Assembly (NCBI GenBank): GCA_021325515.1
Contig: JAJPHC010000035.1
Span: 1 to 64,000, forward strand
Source of the DNA: Acidobacteriota bacterium
Lineage (GTDB): Bacteria; Acidobacteriota; Thermoanaerobaculia; Gp7-AA8
DNA length: 64,000 nucleotides
Direction: 5' to 3'
How positions within the stretch are numbered: the first letter of the stretch is position 1; each line of letters begins with the position of its first letter. The notes beneath the pieces were generated by a model. The model searched no databases. It worked only from the letters and a program-made list of their open reading frames with translations, and was not told the DNA's origin. Positions 9,196-17,659 of the stretch are shown here, in pieces. The position numbers and the translations under genes are program-made.

Positions 9196-10296
9196 ATGCA
9201 ACAACAGATGGCAAACGCTCGTTCGATCCCTCTCCTCGCCGCCCCGGCCGCGCTCTGGTTCTCGCTCTTCGTCTACGCCGGGCGTCCTCTGCTGACGGCG
9301 GCGCACTTCGCGGGGATCGCTCCTGCGGCAGCGTGGGGAGGCCTCGCGTTTCTCTCGCTCCTCCCGATGCTCCCGTTTCTGCACCGGACCAGGGCCAGCC
9401 ATTGGATCGGCTATCTCACCCTCGGTCTCTTCTCTGCGCTGCTCGTCTCGGTTCTCTTCAGCGATCTCATCCGGCTCGTCTGGTGGATCGCACGCGCATC
9501 CCTCGATGGGCGCACGCTGACCTACGCGTCGCTCGGCGCCGCAGGACTGATGACGGCGGCCGGACTGCTGCAGGCGCGCTGTCCGGCGGTGAAGCGCGTG
9601 CGGATCGAGATCGAGAATCTGCCGCCTCATCTCGATGGCTACACCATCGCGCAATGGAGTGATGTGCACATCGGCCCGACGATCCAGCGCCGCTTCCTCG
9701 CGGAGCTCGTGCGGCGGACCAACGAGCTGCATGCCGACGCGATCGCGATCACGGGCGATCTCGTCGACGGGCCGCTCGCCGATCTCGAGCCGCACATCGC
9801 GCCGCTCGCCGAACTGCGGGCGCGCGACGGCGTCTGGTATGTCACGGGAAACCACGAGTACTACTGGCGCGCGAACGAATGGATCCCGGCGCTGGCGAGC
9901 CGCGGGCTCACCGTTCTCGAGAATCGTCACGAGGTCGTGCGCGACGGCCTCGTGATCGCGGGCGTCACCGATCCCGCATCGCGCAAGCAGGATCCGCACG
10001 CGGCGCTCGCCGGCGCGCCGCGCGATGCCGTGAAGATCCTGCTGTCGCACCGGCCGCAGACCGCGGAGATCGCGAGCACGCTCGGCGTCGACCTCCAGCT
10101 GTCGGGCCACACGCACGGCGGACAATTCTTCCCGTTCAATCTGCTGATCCACGCGTTCCAGCCCGTCGTCGCCGGATTGCATCGCGTCGGACGGACATGG
10201 CTCTACGTGAGCCGCGGCACCGGCTACTGGGGTCCGCCCTCGAGGCTGGGCGTGCGAGGCGAGATCACTTTGATCGAGTTGGCGCAGGCTGTCTAA
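9196..10296 (+). CDS. Membrane-anchored metallophosphoesterase
   Basis: The 366-residue protein has four or five N-terminal membrane segments (about 8-140), then a calcineurin-like phosphoesterase domain with all metal-binding blocks: WSDVHIG (about 154), GDLVDG, GNHEYY, LSHRP and GHTHGGQ. This layout matches the YkuE/YaeI group, whose members act at the membrane and in some cases on lipid-linked phosphates such as UDP-diacylglucosamine. The substrate here is unknown. It lies 7 bases before the STT3-like gene and 15 bases beyond that is an L,D-transpeptidase, so a role in envelope assembly is plausible. Confidence 0.88.
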   Translation: MQQQMANARSIPLLAAPAALWFSLFVYAGRPLLTAAHFAGIAPAAAWGGLAFLSLLPMLPFLHRTRASHWIGYLTLGLFSALLVSVLFSDLIRLVWWIARASLDGRTLTYASLGAAGLMTAAGLLQARCPAVKRVRIEIENLPPHLDGYTIAQWSDVHIGPTIQRRFLAELVRRTNELHADAIAITGDLVDGPLADLEPHIAPLAELRARDGVWYVTGNHEYYWRANEWIPALASRGLTVLENRHEVVRDGLVIAGVTDPASRKQDPHAALAGAPRDAVKILLSHRPQTAEIASTLGVDLQLSGHTHGGQFFPFNLLIHAFQPVVAGLHRVGRTWLYVSRGTGYWGPPSRLGVRGEITLIELAQAV

Positions 10297-10303
10297 TACC
10301 GGC

Positions 10304-12127
10304 GTGCGCCGATCACTTCCGATCATCCTTCTCGCCGCCGCGGTGGCGCGGCTCAGTGTCTGGACGAAGGTGTTCGCGAGCGGCCGCACGTGGATCGACG
10401 GGCCTGACGGCTATTACCACCTGCGCCGCGCGTTTCTCACGCTGCAGCGCTGGCCGCGTGTTCCGCTGACCGATTCGTTCATGAGTGTTCCCAGCGGCAG
10501 CCGCATCAGCTGGCCGCCGCTGTTCGATGGACTCCTCGCGACGCTGGCGCTGCCGTGGCGAGCTTCGGCGCCGATCGCCTCACTCGAACGAATCGGAGCG
10601 CTGCTGCCGGCGATTCTCGGAGTACTGCAGGTCGCGCTCATCGTGATTCTCACGCGATTGCTCGCTTCGCATCGCGCCGCGCTGATCGCCGGAGCGTGCG
10701 CTGCGTTCTTTCCGACGCTCGTTCGTTACACGCTTCTCGGCACGCTCGACCACGATCCATTCTTCGAATGCACCTTGCTGCTCGCGTTGATCGGCATCGC
10801 CGCGGCGCCGCGGCGCGGTTCGATCGCGGCGGTCACAGCCGGCATCACACTCGCGATCCTCGGCTGGGCCGGCTCGATCGTCGGCGTCGCCATCGTCGCC
10901 GCGTTCGCGCTTGCGCGCGCCTTCACAAGCAGCTCGGAAACGCGCATCGAGATCGGCCGCGCGCTGTTTCTCGCGAACGTCATCGCCGCCGGCATCGCGC
11001 TGCCATTCGTCATGGCATCGCCGTGGGAAGGCGCGACCTTCGAAGGATTGTCGTGGTTCCACGAAACGGCGCTCCTCGGCGCTGCTGCGGCCGGAGCAGC
11101 GATCGCCTGGCGCGATCGCCGCGTCGCGATCGGCGGCGCCATCGCCCTCCTCGGCGCGATCGCGCTTCTCCCGATCTCGCTGCTCCCCGCGCTGCGGGGA
11201 CTCCTCTATGCCGGCGGCCACGCTCCGATCTTCGCCGGCGTCGCGGAAACGCAACCGCTGCTCTTCCTCTTCGGGCGATTCGACCTCTGGCCGGCACTGA
11301 TCCGGTTCGGATTCCTTCCGCTGCTCGCCGTGGTCGCGCTCCGCCGGAAGGCGCAGCTCCCGCTCGCCACCTGGTGCATCGTTGCGTTAGGACTCGCGCT
11401 GCTGCATTCGCGCTTCTCGTACACCGCGGCGACGCCGCTCTGCATCGCCGCAGGAATCGCGGTCGACGAGCTGCTCGCGGCGCACAGCCGCATTCGCGTC
11501 GCGATCATGAGCGCCCTCATGATCGCGCCAACTCTGATTGCCTATCTGCCGATCCCCGGCTTCGCCGCGTTCAACTTCTACGAGCGCACGACGCCGATCC
11601 TCTCGAGCGCGGCGCCGGGCGCGTGCGACTTTCTCCGCAGCGTCGCGGCCGAAGACCCGGCCCTGCGCAATCCCTACGTGCAACCCGCATGGTCCGTGCT
11701 CGCACCCTGGTACCACGGCCACTGGATCATGTGGATCGGCCAGCGCGCCACGGTCATCAATCCGATGCTCTCCGTCGGCCAGCCTGCGTTCGACGACGGC
11801 ATGCGCTTCTTCGTGCGCGCAGGTGAGAGCAACGCGATGGAGATCGTGCAACGCCATCACGTCCGCTACGTCGTCGTCACTCCCGATCTCGCGTCACTGC
11901 CAACGCAGGCGGCGATGATCGGCAGTGAGCCGCCGCAGGATCTGCGCGAAGCGATGCACGTGCTGCCCATGCACCTCGCCTATTGGGGCGCATCCGAAGT
12001 GCGCGCATTCGGCGACACCTATCCCGCGCTCCCCTTCGACGAAGTCTGGCGATCGCGCGAAGTCAGGCCGGGGCCCTTCGGCCTCGTGCCGTTGATGCGG
12101 GTGTATCGGGTCAGGTCTGCTGTCTAA
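10304..12127 (+). CDS. STT3-like multi-pass glycosyltransferase
   Basis: The 607-residue protein starts at GTG 10304. It has about 11-13 hydrophobic segments in the first two-thirds and a soluble C-terminal part. Features recalling the STT3/PglB oligosaccharyltransferase and GT-C families are the early loop DGPDGYYHLRRA (about residue 34), the TLLGTLDHDPFF loop (about 146) and a C-terminal WYHGHWIMWIGQRA stretch. It would transfer lipid-linked sugar onto protein or another acceptor on the outer face of the inner membrane. Only 7 bases separate it from the phosphoesterase gene. A strict WWDYG motif is not seen, so the exact acceptor and class remain open. Confidence 0.7.
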   Translation: MRRSLPIILLAAAVARLSVWTKVFASGRTWIDGPDGYYHLRRAFLTLQRWPRVPLTDSFMSVPSGSRISWPPLFDGLLATLALPWRASAPIASLERIGALLPAILGVLQVALIVILTRLLASHRAALIAGACAAFFPTLVRYTLLGTLDHDPFFECTLLLALIGIAAAPRRGSIAAVTAGITLAILGWAGSIVGVAIVAAFALARAFTSSSETRIEIGRALFLANVIAAGIALPFVMASPWEGATFEGLSWFHETALLGAAAAGAAIAWRDRRVAIGGAIALLGAIALLPISLLPALRGLLYAGGHAPIFAGVAETQPLLFLFGRFDLWPALIRFGFLPLLAVVALRRKAQLPLATWCIVALGLALLHSRFSYTAATPLCIAAGIAVDELLAAHSRIRVAIMSALMIAPTLIAYLPIPGFAAFNFYERTTPILSSAAPGACDFLRSVAAEDPALRNPYVQPAWSVLAPWYHGHWIMWIGQRATVINPMLSVGQPAFDDGMRFFVRAGESNAMEIVQRHHVRYVVVTPDLASLPTQAAMIGSEPPQDLREAMHVLPMHLAYWGASEVRAFGDTYPALPFDEVWRSREVRPGPFGLVPLMRVYRVRSAV

Positions 12128-12134
12128 TACACGC

Positions 12135-13778
12135 ATGCGCCGCCTTCTCCCCTTTCTCGTTCTTCTTGCGACCTTCGCCTCGGCTCAAACCGTCGAAGTG
12201 CCGATCACGTCGGAGAGCGGAACGCTCATCAAGTCGCTCGTCGAAGAGGCGCGCATGGAGGAATTGCGCTGGCCCGACTTCAACGACTATCGCCGCCATC
12301 TGCGCAACCTCTACGCGCCGGCCGGCTACGCGTTGCTCTGGACGAAGGACGGACAGCCCTCGCCGCAGACGCTCGCTGTCATCGCTCTCTTCGAGAAGGC
12401 CGACGAGAAAGGGATCAACAGCGTCGACTACGACGGGTCGCGCTGGAAGCAGCGGCTCACGATCTTTCCGACGCACGATCAGACCGCGCTCGCCCGCTTC
12501 GATCTCGCCGTCAGCATCACGCTGATGCGCTACATCTCCGACCTGCACATCGGCCGCATCAATCCGCGCAACGTCCGCTTTGATCTCGACATCGAGACGA
12601 AGAAGTACTACCTGCCGAAGCTGCTCACGGACATCGCCGAGGCGAATGATCCGAATGCGATTCTGGGGACGATCGAGCCGCCGTATGCGGAGTACAAGCG
12701 CCTGCAGACCGCGCTCGCGAACTACCGGCGAATCGCCGTGGAAGCGAAGGGGGAGGCGAAGCTGCCGGTGGCGAACGTGAAGCCCGGCGATCCGTACGAA
12801 GCGATCGCGCGGCTCGCGAAGATGCTGCATCGCACAGGCGATCTCCCCGCCGCGGCCCAACCGCGCAACCTCACGATTTACGAAGAGCCGCTGGTAGCGG
12901 CGGTGAAGCATTTCCAGCGGCGGCACAACCTCGAGCCGGATGGAATCCTCAGCGATCGCACCTTCCGCGCGCTCAACGTGCCGCTCACGCGGCGCGTGCG
13001 CCAGATCCAGCTGGCGCTCGAGCGCTGGCGCTGGGCCCCGACCGAATTTGCGCATCCGCCGATCGTCGTCAACATCCCCGAGTTCCGCCTCAACGCCTGG
13101 GACGACACCATCGGCCACGCCGGCCTCACGATGCGCGTCGTCGTCGGGCAGACGGTGTCGCATCAGACGCCCGTCTTCGCCGGCGATCTGCAGCACGTCG
13201 TCTTCCGCCCGTACTGGAACGTGCCGCCCACGATTCAGGCCGCGGAGCTCGTGCCGAAGATCGCGAAAGACCCCGGCTATCTCGCGCGCAACAACTACGA
13301 GATCGTCGACGAAGAAGGAAAGCCCGCGGGCGCGAAAGCCGGCAGGGAGACGCTGGCGAAACTGCGCAGCGGCGACATGCGCATCCGCCAGAAGCCCGGC
13401 CCATCGAACGCGCTCGGACTCGTGAAGTTCGTCTTCCCGAATCAGAACAACATCTACCTCCATTCGACGCCGTCGCAGGAGCTCTTCTCACGCACGCGCC
13501 GCGACTTCAGCCACGGCTGCATTCGCGTCGAGGAGCCGGCACGACTCGCCGCATGGGTCCTGCGCGATCAGCCCGAGTGGACCCCCGATCGCATCCGGGA
13601 AGCGATGCAGACCGGCGATTCGAAGAGCGTCGCCGTGAAGACGCCCGTTCCGATCATGATCATCTACACGACCGCCGTCGTCCACGACGACGGCTCAGTG
13701 TTCTTCTACGACGACATCTACGGGCATGACGCGACACTGGAGAATGCCCTGGCGCAGGGGTATCCCTATCCGATTTAG
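12135..13778 (+). CDS. L,D-transpeptidase (YcbB/LdtD type)
   Basis: The 547-residue protein has a signal peptide (about 1-18, ending FASAQ), an N-terminal scaffold domain (LLWTKDGQP), a peptidoglycan-binding domain near 255-290 (AVKHFQRRHNLEPDGILSD) and the YkuD catalytic domain with the active Cys in SHGCIRVEEP near residue 460. This order is that of YcbB/LdtD, which makes 3-3 peptidoglycan crosslinks or attaches lipoproteins in the periplasm. The sequence GTCTAATAC sits four bases before the start, exactly as before the upstream STT3-like gene. It is the third gene of a likely envelope operon (9196-13778). Confidence 0.92.
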   Translation: MRRLLPFLVLLATFASAQTVEVPITSESGTLIKSLVEEARMEELRWPDFNDYRRHLRNLYAPAGYALLWTKDGQPSPQTLAVIALFEKADEKGINSVDYDGSRWKQRLTIFPTHDQTALARFDLAVSITLMRYISDLHIGRINPRNVRFDLDIETKKYYLPKLLTDIAEANDPNAILGTIEPPYAEYKRLQTALANYRRIAVEAKGEAKLPVANVKPGDPYEAIARLAKMLHRTGDLPAAAQPRNLTIYEEPLVAAVKHFQRRHNLEPDGILSDRTFRALNVPLTRRVRQIQLALERWRWAPTEFAHPPIVVNIPEFRLNAWDDTIGHAGLTMRVVVGQTVSHQTPVFAGDLQHVVFRPYWNVPPTIQAAELVPKIAKDPGYLARNNYEIVDEEGKPAGAKAGRETLAKLRSGDMRIRQKPGPSNALGLVKFVFPNQNNIYLHSTPSQELFSRTRRDFSHGCIRVEEPARLAAWVLRDQPEWTPDRIREAMQTGDSKSVAVKTPVPIMIIYTTAVVHDDGSVFFYDDIYGHDATLENALAQGYPYPI

Positions 13779-13791
13779 GATGGTGGGATGG

Positions 13792-13885
13792 ATGGGACTA
13801 TGGGACCTATAGGACCTATAGGACCTATGGGCGGACAACGTTCTCCCTATAGGTCCCATAGGTCCTATAGGTCCCATAGTCCCAT
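13792..13885. repeat. 9-bp repeat array folding as a large hairpin (copy 3)
   Basis: The left arm begins ATGGGACTATGGGACC and continues with TATAGGACC units. The right arm is nearly its reverse complement and ends ATAGTCCCAT at 13885. The arms are about 40 bases with two visible mismatches and a loop around 13834-13843. It lies between the convergent ends of the transpeptidase and cupin genes, where it could act as a two-way transcription barrier. Confidence 0.85.
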
Positions 13886-13890
13886 CCCTC

Positions 13891-14271
13891 TCATCCTGCC
13901 GTAATCAACACCCTTCTAACCGTCACCGGCACCACATCCGCCATCGACACAATCTGCAGCTCTTTCTCCCCATCGTTCACGATCGCGTGAGCGCAGCCGG
14001 GGTCGATCTCGATCTGGACGCCGCCTTGTCCCTCGAACACGCGCGACTGCACGGCGCTCCCTTCGCCGGTGTCCCAGTAGAGCGTCCAGCGCGACGCATA
14101 GAGCACGACGAGCAGCTCGCGGCCGCCGGGATGAAAGTGGTTGCCGCGCACGTGGCCGGGCTCGAGGTTGCCGGCGTGCGTTTCTGCGACCTCGCGAAAC
14201 GGAAGCTCGATCGGATACATCGTTCCGCGCGCGTCGGTGCGCTCCGGCAGTGGAATGATCCTCACGCTCAT
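13891..14271 (-). CDS. Cupin-fold protein (sugar epimerase/isomerase-like)
   Basis: The 126-residue single-domain protein looks like a cupin of the FdtA/dTDP-4-dehydrorhamnose-epimerase-like type: GNHFHPGGRELLVVLY (metal-binding His pair), then IEIDPGCAHAIVNDG. Such proteins isomerise or bind sugar nucleotides, or store metal-bound ligands. Its start overlaps the stop of the M28 peptidase gene by four bases (ATGA), so the two are translationally coupled. No signal peptide is present, and the substrate cannot be told from the sequence. Confidence 0.7.
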   Translation of the reverse strand: MSVRIIPLPERTDARGTMYPIELPFREVAETHAGNLEPGHVRGNHFHPGGRELLVVLYASRWTLYWDTGEGSAVQSRVFEGQGGVQIEIDPGCAHAIVNDGEKELQIVSMADVVPVTVRRVLITAG

Positions 14272-15230
14272 CGCGCGGCTAGCTCCCCTGCGACCCTAAC
14301 CAGCCCCTGCACCACGCGCGACATCCGGTCGTAGTCGAGCGTCTCCGGCGTATCGCCCGGCGTGTGGTAGTTCGGATTGCGAAACGGTGCGGTGTCCGTG
14401 ACCATCAGCGCCGGCCAGCCGAACTGCCAGAACGACCACTGATCGGACCAGCCGATCTCCGGCACGAGCTCCGGCACCGCCGCTCCCTCGCTCGGAAACT
14501 GCGCGTGCCTGCGAAATGCGGCGATGCTGCGGCGCACCAGCGCGCGCGATCGCATGTTGCCCGCGAACGCGATGAAGTCACCCGTCGACGGAAAGAAGGG
14601 GCGAAGTGCGGGCGGATAACGCTGCGACTCCGGCCGCGTGTCGTAGTAGCCGATCGACTCGATGCTCAGCATCGCGCGCACGGCTTCTCCCCGTTCGCGG
14701 CAGCGCTTCGCATACTGATAACTGCCCATCGTCGTGCGGTTCTTGAAATTCGGCGGCTCTTCCGCCGCGAAGAAAACGAAGCGCATCGTGTACTTCGGCT
14801 GCTCACGCGCCAGACGCCGCGCGATCGCGAGCGTCCCGGCCACGCCGCTCGCGTTGTCGTCCGCGCCGGGAGCTTCGTCGACCGTGTCGTAGTGCGCGCC
14901 GATGATCACCAGCTCCTTCGACGCGCCTCTCACTTCTGCTTCGATGTTGTCCCCTTCGGACGTCTGCTGGCGCTGCGGTGCGTAGCCGGCCGCGATCAGC
15001 GCGCGCTCGAGATACTCGGCCGCCGGCGCGAGCGATTCGGGTACGGTGCGCGGCCCGTGCGCCGTGATCGCGGCGACATCGCGGCGCAGTTCGTCCGCGA
15101 GTGCACGCTGATCCTCGGCTGCACGCGGCAGCGCACCGCGCCACGAACTGCCCGGCATCGAGAGCACGATCCGCCACGCGGCCGCGGCGGCGAGAACGAT
15201 GAGGAGCGCGAGTGCGAGCGCGATCTTCAA
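14268..15230 (-). CDS. M28-family zinc aminopeptidase, membrane-anchored
   Basis: The 320-residue protein has a hydrophobic N-terminal segment (about 3-22) and an M28 peptidase domain. Metal ligands appear in order: GAHYDTVDEAPGADDNASG (His, Asp), FFAAEEPP (catalytic Glu-Glu), an Asp in the following strand region, and a late His in NYHTPGDTPETLDY. It probably trims peptides in the periplasm. The start is TTG 15230. TACACT on the minus strand (plus 15239-15244) lies eight bases before it with no Shine-Dalgarno sequence, suggesting a leaderless mRNA. It is coupled to the cupin gene downstream. Confidence 0.85.
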   Translation of the reverse strand: MKIALALALLIVLAAAAAWRIVLSMPGSSWRGALPRAAEDQRALADELRRDVAAITAHGPRTVPESLAPAAEYLERALIAAGYAPQRQQTSEGDNIEAEVRGASKELVIIGAHYDTVDEAPGADDNASGVAGTLAIARRLAREQPKYTMRFVFFAAEEPPNFKNRTTMGSYQYAKRCRERGEAVRAMLSIESIGYYDTRPESQRYPPALRPFFPSTGDFIAFAGNMRSRALVRRSIAAFRRHAQFPSEGAAVPELVPEIGWSDQWSFWQFGWPALMVTDTAPFRNPNYHTPGDTPETLDYDRMSRVVQGLVRVAGELAAR

Positions 15231-15248
15231 GCGCGCTCAGTGTAGCCC

Positions 15249-15503
15249 CTAACGCTTCGTTGCCGCCGCCATCAGACCGAGCCCGATCGCCACGGCGGCG
15301 GCTCCGGCGGTCAGCAGCCCCTTGTTCCTCGCTGCATTCCGCGCCGCTGTCCGCTTCGTCCTGTGGAAATTCTGATCGAGATCCTTCAGACCCTTCTGCA
15401 CCGGAGGCGTGTCGAGCACTTTCCCGACCGCCCACATGGCAATCGGCGGAATCATTCGCTTGATCAACGCGTGGCTGCGCAGTTTCATCGCTTGCGGTTT
15501 CAT
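15249..15503 (-). CDS. Small basic membrane-associated hypothetical protein, 84 aa
   Basis: Starting at ATG 15503, after GAGGAGG with a 5-base spacer, the gene encodes 84 residues rich in Lys/Arg. It has one hydrophobic C-terminal segment (GLLTAGAAAVAIGLGLMAAA) and a weaker one near residues 16-28. I do not recognise the family. It lies 10 bases downstream of the secreted-protein gene on the same strand and could be cotranscribed with it. Confidence 0.7.
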   Translation of the reverse strand: MKPQAMKLRSHALIKRMIPPIAMWAVGKVLDTPPVQKGLKDLDQNFHRTKRTAARNAARNKGLLTAGAAAVAIGLGLMAAATKR

Positions 15504-15513
15504 CGCATCCTCC

Positions 15514-16326
15514 TCATGGCACCAGCGGCGTGTAGCCGATCTCACTCCACGAGTCGCCCGTCGTGTTGTCGACGGACGATCCGTACGCCGTCCACGTGTT
15601 CGTCCGTACTGACGGAGAGACGTTCTGGACGGCCACCTGCACATTCGGCAGCGCGCCTCCAACGATCGACGCCTGCACCATCGAGAGCGGCGGCACGGTG
15701 ACGATGGTGTTCTCCACCGCAGTATTCGTACCCGACGCCACGATCTGGAACGTCTGCTCGTTCACCGGATCGAGATTGATCACGCCGACATTCAGCCGGT
15801 AGCGATCATCACGCTTCAATCCGATGAGCGCGAGGCGCGTGCTGTTGAGCGCGGCGGCAGGAATCGTCGGGAACGTCTGCGAGACCGTGCCGCTCGACAG
15901 GCCCGGCTGATTCGACCAGATGCGCGACGTCGCATACAACGCCGCCGACGAGTCGGGCGAGCCATCCGCGTTGATGCCGGTGATGAGAATCGCACCAAGG
16001 CCCGATTTCTGGAGAACCGAGGTGACGAAATCTTCGGAGGTCATCCCCGTGAGCGCACGGATGGTGACGTCGACCGGCGCGACGGTATTGCCCGAGGCGC
16101 CCTGCGGCAGCCAGCGCAACCGTACGAGCTGATCGTGCGTCGCGTAATTGATCAGCGTGACGTCGCTGCGAAAGAACGTCCCGTTGGCGCCCTGCACGGA
16201 GCCGGCAGCAGGGATGAGAATTTGCGGAGCGCTGCCGAGGGGAGTGATGAGGTTCTGCACTTCGATCTCGGCGGCGAATAGCGGAGCGGAAAGAACGAAC
16301 AGCGCAACAGCGAGGATATTTTTCAT
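15514..16326 (-). CDS. Secreted hypothetical protein, 270 aa
   Basis: The signal peptide (about 1-18, ALFVLSAPLFAAE) is clear and GGAGGA precedes the ATG by six bases. The mature part is beta-rich and has the block ILIPAAGSVQGANGTFFRSD followed by VTLINYATHDQ. The same block type (IPG-x-GxxFxSDxRLxN) recurs in the large secreted protein at 35933-38440, so both share a surface or adhesion-like beta domain. The function is unknown. A perfect 14-base palindrome (16347-16360) lies in the divergent promoter region. Confidence 0.75.
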   Translation of the reverse strand: MKNILAVALFVLSAPLFAAEIEVQNLITPLGSAPQILIPAAGSVQGANGTFFRSDVTLINYATHDQLVRLRWLPQGASGNTVAPVDVTIRALTGMTSEDFVTSVLQKSGLGAILITGINADGSPDSSAALYATSRIWSNQPGLSSGTVSQTFPTIPAAALNSTRLALIGLKRDDRYRLNVGVINLDPVNEQTFQIVASGTNTAVENTIVTVPPLSMVQASIVGGALPNVQVAVQNVSPSVRTNTWTAYGSSVDNTTGDSWSEIGYTPLVP

Positions 16327-16346
16327 GTCGGTTCCTCCCTATGCGA

Positions 16347-16360
16347 ATCGTGTACACGAT
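16347..16360. promoter_or_regulatory. Palindrome between divergent genes
   Basis: ATCGTGTACACGAT is a perfect 14-base palindrome centred in the 54-base gap between the divergent secreted-protein and reductase-like genes. TACACT (16365-16370) follows it, 10 bases before ATG 16381, and could be a -10 box. A dimeric regulator could bind here. No regulator gene is adjacent. Confidence 0.5.
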
Positions 16361-16380
16361 CCGCTACACTTCGCCCCGCT

Positions 16381-17025
16381 ATGGAAATCGCACGCGTTGG
16401 AGTTCTCGGTTCAGGCGATGTCGGCCGTGTCCTCGGCGGCGGATTCATCAAGCTCGGCCATGAAGTGAAGATCGGCACCCGCAATCCCGAGAAGCTCGAG
16501 GAATGGGTTCAGTCCCAGGGTGAGCGCGCCTCCGCCGGCTCGTTCGAAGACGCTGCGGCCTTCGGCGACGTGCTCGTGCTCGCCACGCTCGGCAGCGGCA
16601 CGGAGAGCGCGTTGCGCATGGCCGGCCTCGACAACTTCGCGGGCAAGGTCGTCATCGACGCCACGAACCCTCTCGATTTCTCGAAGGGAAAGCCCGAGCT
16701 CTACATCGGCTGGAACGACTCGCTCGGCGAACAGATCCAGCGCTGGATCCCGAACGCGCGCGTCGTGAAAGCGTTCAACACCGTCGGCAATGCGCACATG
16801 ATCCAGCCCGACTTTCCGGGCGGACCTCCTGACATGTTCATCTGCGGCAACGACGAAAATGCGAAGAAGCTCGTCTCGCAGGTCTGCACCCACTGGGGCT
16901 GGGGCGTCATCGACCTCGGCGGCATCGAGTCCTCACGCTACCTCGAGCCGATGTGCATGGCGTGGGTGATTCACGGCCTGCGCACGAATTCGTGGAATCA
17001 CGCGTTCAAGATGCTGAAGAAATAG
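16381..17025 (+). CDS. NADPH-dependent F420 reductase-like oxidoreductase
   Basis: The 214-residue protein has an N-terminal Rossmann motif (VGVLGSGDVGRVLGGGF, residues ~6-22) and the ATNPLDF and AFNTVGNAHM blocks typical of the NADP oxidoreductase family that includes F420:NADP oxidoreductase and its many uncharacterised relatives. It likely moves hydride between NADP(H) and a partner, which need not be F420. No F420 genes are in the window. ATG 16381 follows TACACT by 10 bases with no Shine-Dalgarno sequence. Confidence 0.8.
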   Translation: MEIARVGVLGSGDVGRVLGGGFIKLGHEVKIGTRNPEKLEEWVQSQGERASAGSFEDAAAFGDVLVLATLGSGTESALRMAGLDNFAGKVVIDATNPLDFSKGKPELYIGWNDSLGEQIQRWIPNARVVKAFNTVGNAHMIQPDFPGGPPDMFICGNDENAKKLVSQVCTHWGWGVIDLGGIESSRYLEPMCMAWVIHGLRTNSWNHAFKMLKK

Positions 17026-17434
17026 GGTCGTTGGTTTCGCGGATACGCGGGCCCGGCAAGGTAGAAGACTCCACCGCGAGCCCGCGAGCCCCAGTGCCAG
17101 CAAGCCCAAACAACGGCACCGCCGACAGGAGCGTGAACGCCGCCACACTGCCGAGGATCACGTACATGCGCGTGACCGGCGCGCCGCTCGCGGCTCGCTC
17201 CTCCGCGATCTGCATCGCCGTCCGCAGCCACTCCACCGCGGCAACGGCCAGCATCACCTGAATGCCGATCGTCACTGCGCGCTTCCGCAGCAGCAGAAGA
17301 AGCGGCGCCGCGACGCAGAGCAGCATGATGAAGAGATGGCCGCCGCGTAGAAAATGCGCGCCGATCAGCAGCGCACTCAGGATGAGCGGAACGATTCGAA
17401 GCACCTTCATGCGATCCATCATCGGCTCGTGCAA
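17006..17434 (-). CDS. Small inner-membrane hypothetical protein
   Basis: This 142-residue protein has four predicted membrane segments (about 11-25, 31-48, 51-70, 88-110). The family is not recognised. The start could be ATG 17434 or the later ATG 17410 (MKVLRIVPLIL). The C-terminal ~27 residues are charged and are encoded by a GC-rich intergenic-type element (17030-17090) also found near 24.0 kb, so the original gene may have ended earlier. The 3' end overlaps the convergent reductase gene by 20 bases. Confidence 0.6.
   Translation of the reverse strand: MHEPMMDRMKVLRIVPLILSALLIGAHFLRGGHLFIMLLCVAAPLLLLLRKRAVTIGIQVMLAVAAVEWLRTAMQIAEERAASGAPVTRMYVILGSVAAFTLLSAVPLFGLAGTGARGLAVESSTLPGPRIRETNDPISSAS
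17030..17090. repeat. GC-rich inverted element (copy A)
   Basis: The stretch contains CGCGGGC-type sequence followed about 25 bases later by TCCACCGCGAGCCCGCGAGCCC. The same order, GCGGGCTCGCGGG then TCCACCGCGAGCCCGC, occurs at 24020-24090. It appears to be a dispersed palindromic element, here overlapping the 3' end of a gene. Confidence 0.5.
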
Positions 17435-17511
17435 CGCCGTGGTGTATGACGGATGTCATCGCTTCGTCACATGCTCGAGATCCGGCTGTATTTGGTTACG
17501 CGTGAGCCCGG

Positions 17512-17517
17512 TATACT
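17512..17517 (+). promoter_or_regulatory. Candidate -10 box
   Basis: TATACT (five of six to TATAAT) with a preceding GG lies 41 bases before the 33-codon ORF and 139 bases before the large surface-protein gene. No convincing -35 at 16-18 bases is visible; TTGGTT is only 14 bases upstream. Confidence 0.4.
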
Positions 17518-17557
17518 TTTCGCCGGCCCGGAAGAGACGACTGCGGAAGGAGTTGCG

Positions 17558-17659
17558 ATGCAGAAACGAGATCCGGTTCACGTCCTCACTCGCGGCAAGC
17601 GACTTGCAGCCGCTGCCATTCCGGCGCTGATCCACACTCGCATTCGAGGTAACCGATGA
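17558..17659 (+). CDS. Short leader ORF, 33 aa
   Basis: ATG 17558 follows GGAAGGAG with a 5-base spacer and opens a 33-codon, basic reading frame whose stop overlaps the next start (ATGA at 17656-17659). The product has no recognised domain. The strong Shine-Dalgarno sequence and the four-base overlap suggest a leader peptide that couples translation to the surface-protein gene. It is short enough that chance cannot be excluded. Confidence 0.45.
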   Translation: MQKRDPVHVLTRGKRLAAAAIPALIHTRIRGNR

